Source of the DNA: Neomoorella mulderi
GTDB taxonomy: Bacteria > Bacillota > DSM-521 > Neomoorellales > Neomoorellaceae
DNA: 9,657 nucleotides
Reading direction: 5' to 3'
Assembly (NCBI GenBank): GCA_011375465.1
Contig: DRZV01000077.1
Span: 1-9,657, forward strand
The notes under the pieces are model-generated. The model was not told where the DNA came from. It searched no databases and saw only the letters and a program-made list of their open reading frames with translations. The position numbers and the translations under genes are program-made. This document shows positions 6,121 through 9,657 of the stretch, piece after piece. Position 1 is the first letter of the stretch. The number at the start of each line of letters is the position of its first letter.

Positions 6121-7500
6121 ATGTTCGACCCCCTCACTTTAAGCCTGGCCCGAGGGTAATTCGCCATAACGGCCATCTATCACTTCTTCTTTGTGCCCCT
6201 TACTCTGGGCCTTTCCATCCTGGTGGCCCTCATGGAGACCATATATGTCCGCACCGGCGACGAGAACTATAAGGTCATGGCCCAGTTCTGGGGTAAGCTT
6301 TTTGCTATAAATTTCGTCTTGGGAGTTGGTCACAGGGATATTGCAGGAATTCCATTTCGGCATGAATTGGTCAGAATATTCTTGTTTCGTAGGGGACATC
6401 TTCGGCGACCCATTGGCCATCGAGGCCCTGCTGGCATTCTTCCTGGAGTCAACCTTTTTAGGGGTGTGGGTGTTCGGATGGGATCGCTTATCCAAGGGAT
6501 TGCACCTGTTGGCCATTTGGCTGGTGGCCTTCGCCTCCAACCTGTCGGCCCTGTGGATATTGATCGCCAACTCCTTCATGCAGGAGCCGGTGGGATATGT
6601 CCTCCGGGGGGGCAGGGCGGAAATGGTAGATTTCCTGGCCCTTGTCACCAATCCCAATATATTCAACCAGTTCCCCTATACCGTGCTGGCCGGCCTGGCG
6701 ACCTCCGCCTTTTTCATCATGGGTATCAGCGCCTATCACATGCTCAGGGGCAGCCATCCTGAGATATTCCGTCCCTCCATGCGGCTCGGCATCATCACCG
6801 GCCTCTTGGCCACCGTTTTGGTGATAATAACAGGGCACATATCGGGATTGCATATGACCCAGGTGCAGCCCATGAAAATAGCTGCCGCCAATGCCCAGTG
6901 GGAGACGGCTTCCTATGCCCCCTTAACCTGGTGGCCTGGATTGACCAGCAGCAGGAGAAAAACAGCATGGTGTTGGCCATTCCCGCACTGGAGAGCTTTT
7001 TGGCCCATAATTCCTTCAGCGCCGAGGTGAAGGGTATAAAGGATATTCAGCGGGAAATGGAAGCCAGATTCGGTCCCGGCTACCATGTACCCCCGGTGGC
7101 CCTTACCTTCTGGTCCTTCCGGATCATGGTGGCCGCAGGCTTCTGGATGCTCTTCCTGGTACTTTATGCCTACTATCTGGAGCGGAAAGGTAAGTTGGAG
7201 TCCAGCCCTGGAGTGCTGAAGGCCCTCCTCTACACTATACCTGTACCCTATATAGCCAACACCTGTGGGTGGATAATGGCGGAGGTGGAGCGCCAGCCCT
7301 GGATAGTTTATGGCCTGCAGCGCATAGAAGAGGCCCTATCGCCATGCGTCACCAGCGGCCAGCTCCTGATAACCCTTGTAGGGTTTACCCTGGTATTGGG
7401 TATCCTGGCGGGGGTGGACGCGTGGCTTTTGGCCCGTTTCGCCCGAGAGGTACCTGTAACCGCACCTAAAGGTGAAGGGGGTGCTTCCCTGTGGTATTAA
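6121..7500 (+). pseudogene. cydA: Cytochrome bd quinol oxidase subunit I, disrupted by a nonsense codon and two frameshifts
   Basis: CydA carries hemes b558, b595 and d and oxidises quinol while reducing oxygen in the membrane. Corrected for shifts, this gene would encode about 459 residues, normal for the short Q-loop type. Family landmarks, in three frames, are FAITAIYHFFFVPLTLGLS, PLAIEALLAFFLESTFLG, NLSALWILIAN, GHISGLHMTQVQPMK and FRIMVAAGF. Damage: TAA at 6157-6159 in place of the conserved Gln before FAIT; one extra base at about 6328 between FVLGV and VTGILQEF; one missing base at about 6923 between ETASYAP and NLVAWIDQQQE. Missense changes at conserved sites include FPYTV where relatives have His, AAANAQW where relatives have Glu, and ERQPW for GRQPW. 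The ATG at 6121 has AGGAGG 7 nt upstream. The end overlaps cydB by 10 nt. Sequencing error could explain the indels; the missense changes point to decay. Confidence 0.9.
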
Positions 7501-8498
7501 ATGCGATATGGTTTATCCTCATAGGGGTGCTGTTCGCCGGCTACTTTTTCCTGGAGGGTTTTGATCTGGGGGTAGGTATACTGGTGCCCTTTTTGGGTAA
7601 AAATGACCTGGAGCGCAGGGTCATGATCAACACCTTTGGCCCCTTCTGGGATGCCAACGAGGTCTGGCTCATCACCGCCGGCGGCGCCATGTTTGCCGCT
7701 TTCTCCAACTGGTACGCCACCCTTTTCAGCGGTTTCTACCTGGCCCTGTTCCCCATCCTGATATCCTTAATAATGAGGGCCGTGGCCATGGAATTCCGGA
7801 ACATGGATGAAAGGCCTGGGGGGCGCTGTTTCTGGGACTGGTCCCTCTCCCTGGGCAGCCTCATCCCTTCCTTCCTGTGGGGGGTGGCCTTCGCCAATCT
7901 CCTGAAGGGGGTGCCCATAGACGAGCGTATGAATTTCGTGGGCACTTTCTTTGACCTGCTCTCTCCTTACACCCTGCTGGGGGGATTGGTCTTTTTGACC
8001 CTCTTCATCGCCCACGGATCCCTGTTCTTGACCTTGAGGGTGGAGGGCGATCTGGTGGAACGGGCTAAAGGGGTGGCCAGGATATACCTGCCCACAGCTT
8101 GGCTGTTGCTCCTGGTCTTCTTCCTCTGGAGCATAAGGCTGGGCATAGGTTCTAAGCCATTATCGTTGGCCTTTTTCCTGCTGATGCTGGCAGCCCTGGC
8201 AGGCAGTTATGGATTCTTATGGAAGCACCGTTGCGGCTGGGCTCTCATCTCGGGGGGATTGGGCATCCTCTTTTTGACAGCCAGGATTTTCAGCGGGCTA
8301 TTCCCCAACGTCATGATATCCAGCCTCAATCCCCAATGGAACCTGACCATCTACAATGCCGCCTCCAATCCCTATACCCTCAAGGTTATGACCACCGTGG
8401 CGGTAACCTTTGTGCCCATCGTCCTGCTCTATCAGGGATGGTCCTACTGGATTTTCCGGGAGCGCCTAAAGGCCAAGGAGGAAGAATTGGTGTATTAG
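7491..8498 (+). CDS. cydB: Cytochrome bd quinol oxidase subunit II
   Basis: CydB is the second membrane subunit of cytochrome bd. It is homologous in fold to CydA and stabilises heme assembly. This one is 335 residues and uninterrupted, with eight or nine hydrophobic segments. Visible family motifs are FFLEGFDLGVGIL near residues 20-32, GPFWDANEVWLITAGGAMFAA near 50-70 (read as GPFWDANEVW, then LITAGGAMFAA), ATLFSGFYLALFPI, GVAFANLLKGVPI, and the ending FPNVMISSLNP, NPYTLKVMTTVAV, VPIVLLYQGWSYW. The acidic residues in GFDLG and FWDANEVW are kept; the usual Gly of WDGNEVW is Ala here. Translation starts at GTG 7491, inside the end of cydA, with AAGGGGG 9 nt upstream, so its translation would normally be coupled to cydA and may suffer from cydA damage. 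An intact subunit II beside a broken subunit I is odd. Confidence 0.96.
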   Translation: MVLNAIWFILIGVLFAGYFFLEGFDLGVGILVPFLGKNDLERRVMINTFGPFWDANEVWLITAGGAMFAAFSNWYATLFSGFYLALFPILISLIMRAVAMEFRNMDERPGGRCFWDWSLSLGSLIPSFLWGVAFANLLKGVPIDERMNFVGTFFDLLSPYTLLGGLVFLTLFIAHGSLFLTLRVEGDLVERAKGVARIYLPTAWLLLLVFFLWSIRLGIGSKPLSLAFFLLMLAALAGSYGFLWKHRCGWALISGGLGILFLTARIFSGLFPNVMISSLNPQWNLTIYNAASNPYTLKVMTTVAVTFVPIVLLYQGWSYWIFRERLKAKEEELVY

Positions 8499-8501
8499 TC
8501 C

Positions 8502-9657
8502 ATGTTGGATAGGGAAGTGCTGGATCTTGTTTCCAGGAAGGATTTAAAGAGTCTCCTATGCCTGACGGCCTGTTCAGGAGCTCTGGCCGGGCTCATGGCC
8601 TTGAGCCAGAGCTCCTGTTTGGCCTGGATAATAGACAGGGCCCATCTCAGGGGGGCTGGCCTGGAGGAGGTATCCCCAGGGCTTGCCCTGCTCTTTACAA
8701 TATTTGCCCTGAGGGCGAGGATAAGCTGGCTCCGGGAGAGGGCGGCCCTGAATTTTGCCTTTCATCTGGAGGAGGGTTTGCGCCGGGATATCGCCGAGCG
8801 GGTGATAAGATTGGGTCCCTTAAAGGCCTGGGAGAAGAAGGCAGGAGACAAGGTGGCCATTTTGCTGGAAAAGGTGGAGGCGGTGGGCGAGTATTTCCGC
8901 AATTACTTCCCCCTGCTGATCACTGCCTCCTCCCTCTCCGGCGTCATCCTCATATCCTCCCTGTTGCTCTACCCTGTGGTCTTTCTGGTGTTCTCCCTAT
9001 CCACAGGAGCCGGCGTCTTTCTCCTGTCCCTGATAGGCCGCTGGGCTGACGGGAGAGCCCAGGAGAGGTGGAACCTCTTGGGCCGTATGAACGATTATCT
9101 CCTGGATCTGTTGGAGGGCATGGCCACCTTAAAGATGTTCGGCCGTAGCCGGGAGCATGGGATTAAAATCTGGAGGGTGGGCGAGGATTTCCGCATAGCC
9201 ACCATGGAGGTCCTGAAGGTGGCCTTTTTATCCTCCCTGGTATTGGAACTCATAACCACCTTGGGCATCGCCATGATCGCGGTAATCCTGAGTTTAAGAT
9301 TGCTGGCCGGGAATCTGGATTTTTTCTTCGCCTTTTTCTTCATCCTCTTAGCTCCGGAATACTACCTCTATATCAAGGTTTTGAGCAGCCGTTACCATGT
9401 GCGTTTGGCAGGCCGGGCCGCAGCCCAGGAGGTTAGGGGCTTTCTGGGTCTGCCTCCTCAGACAGGGATTTCCCGTCCCCACCCATCCTGAACCCATCGC
9501 CTTCCGGGGGTCACCTTTTCCTATGGCAAGGAAGCGGTCCTGGAGGGGGTGGATTTAGATCTTCACCCAGGAGAAAAGGTGGCTCTGATAGGCCCCAACG
9601 GAGCGGGTAAGAGCACCCTGGCTTACCTGCTGCTTAGATTCGCCGATCCCCAGTCGG
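8502..9657 (+). CDS. cydD: CydD-type heterodimeric ABC transporter subunit, truncated by window end and frameshifted at the domain junction
   Basis: CydDC exports cysteine and glutathione or handles heme-linked redox chemistry in the membrane and is needed for cytochrome bd assembly. Residues 1 to about 315 form the membrane domain. Early and middle helices are SLLCLTACSGALAGLMAL, LLITASSLSGVILISSLLLY and VVFLVFSLSTGAGVFLLSLI. The coupling-region segment is LLDLLEGMATLKMFGRS, and the family-typical end is LDFFFAFFFILLAPEYYL. The literal frame stops at TGA 9489-9491. Between about 9470 and 9509 the sensible protein (HPEPIAFRG) is one frame over; from 9510 the original frame resumes with VTFSYG and Walker A GPNGAGKST, then the window ends. 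A full CydD is about 550-590 residues. The ATG at 8502 is 3 nt after cydB; its ribosome binding site (GGAGGAAG, 8477-8484) is far, so initiation may depend on coupling. cydC would be expected beyond the window. It could be called a generic cyd ABC exporter, but cydB linkage supports CydD. Confidence 0.87.

Noticed and set aside
6157..6159. Stop-codon reassignment (TAA read as Gln)
   Set aside because: TAA also terminates cydA at 7498-7500 in this window, and no other internal TAA occurs in the intact genes.
6193..6762. An independent 189-residue gene
   Set aside because: Its first part is CydA and the rest is CydA read in the wrong frame after the shift near 6328.
6300..6930. Programmed ribosomal frameshifting in cydA
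   Set aside because: There is no slippery heptamer with a following structure at either site, an upstream nonsense codon is also present, and CydA is not known to use recoding.

Overview
The window looks like chromosome of an endospore-forming, Gram-positive anaerobe of the Clostridia (Moorella/Desulfotomaculum-like Firmicutes). The evidence is a spoIVA 3' end, strong AGGAGG-type ribosome binding sites, frequent GTG/TTG starts, a LysM protein with PCPSG units of the kind common in these bacteria, and a DUF1614 membrane protein. Codon use is G+C-rich but unusually heavy in ATA (Ile) and AGG (Arg), which hints at a thermophile. That placement is inference. I see no RNA genes, mobile elements or CRISPR arrays.

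Layout. (1) 2-358: the 3' end of spoIVA, closed by a clear intrinsic terminator. (2) 403-4949: a probable sigma-A promoter, then a tight four-gene run hom-thrC-thrB-lysC. Aspartokinase feeds the aspartate pathway; homoserine dehydrogenase, homoserine kinase and threonine synthase finish threonine. ACT domains on Hom and LysC suggest end-product feedback. lysC has a well-placed internal start that could make a separate regulatory subunit. (3) 4960-5460: a LysM-repeat gene whose start codon lies in an 11-bp perfect inverted repeat and whose second repeat is frameshifted near its end. (4) 5350-5994, minus strand: a DUF1614 polytopic membrane protein converging on the LysM gene. (5) 5995-6120: an A+T-rich divergent intergenic region. 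(6) 6121 to the end: a cytochrome bd operon, cydA-cydB-cydD, with cydD running off the window.

The most notable observation is damage to the oxidase cluster. cydA has an in-frame TAA at codon 13, a +1 shift near 6328 and a -1 shift near 6923. It also has substitutions at positions that align with a heme b558 ligand (His to Tyr), a quinol-site Glu (to Asn) and the GRQPW motif (Gly to Glu). cydB is intact. cydD is intact through its membrane domain but shows two opposite shifts at the junction with the ATPase domain. Either the oxidase is being lost, or the right half of the window has poor sequence quality; the missense changes favour real decay of cydA but do not prove it. I found no convincing sign of an undescribed system.
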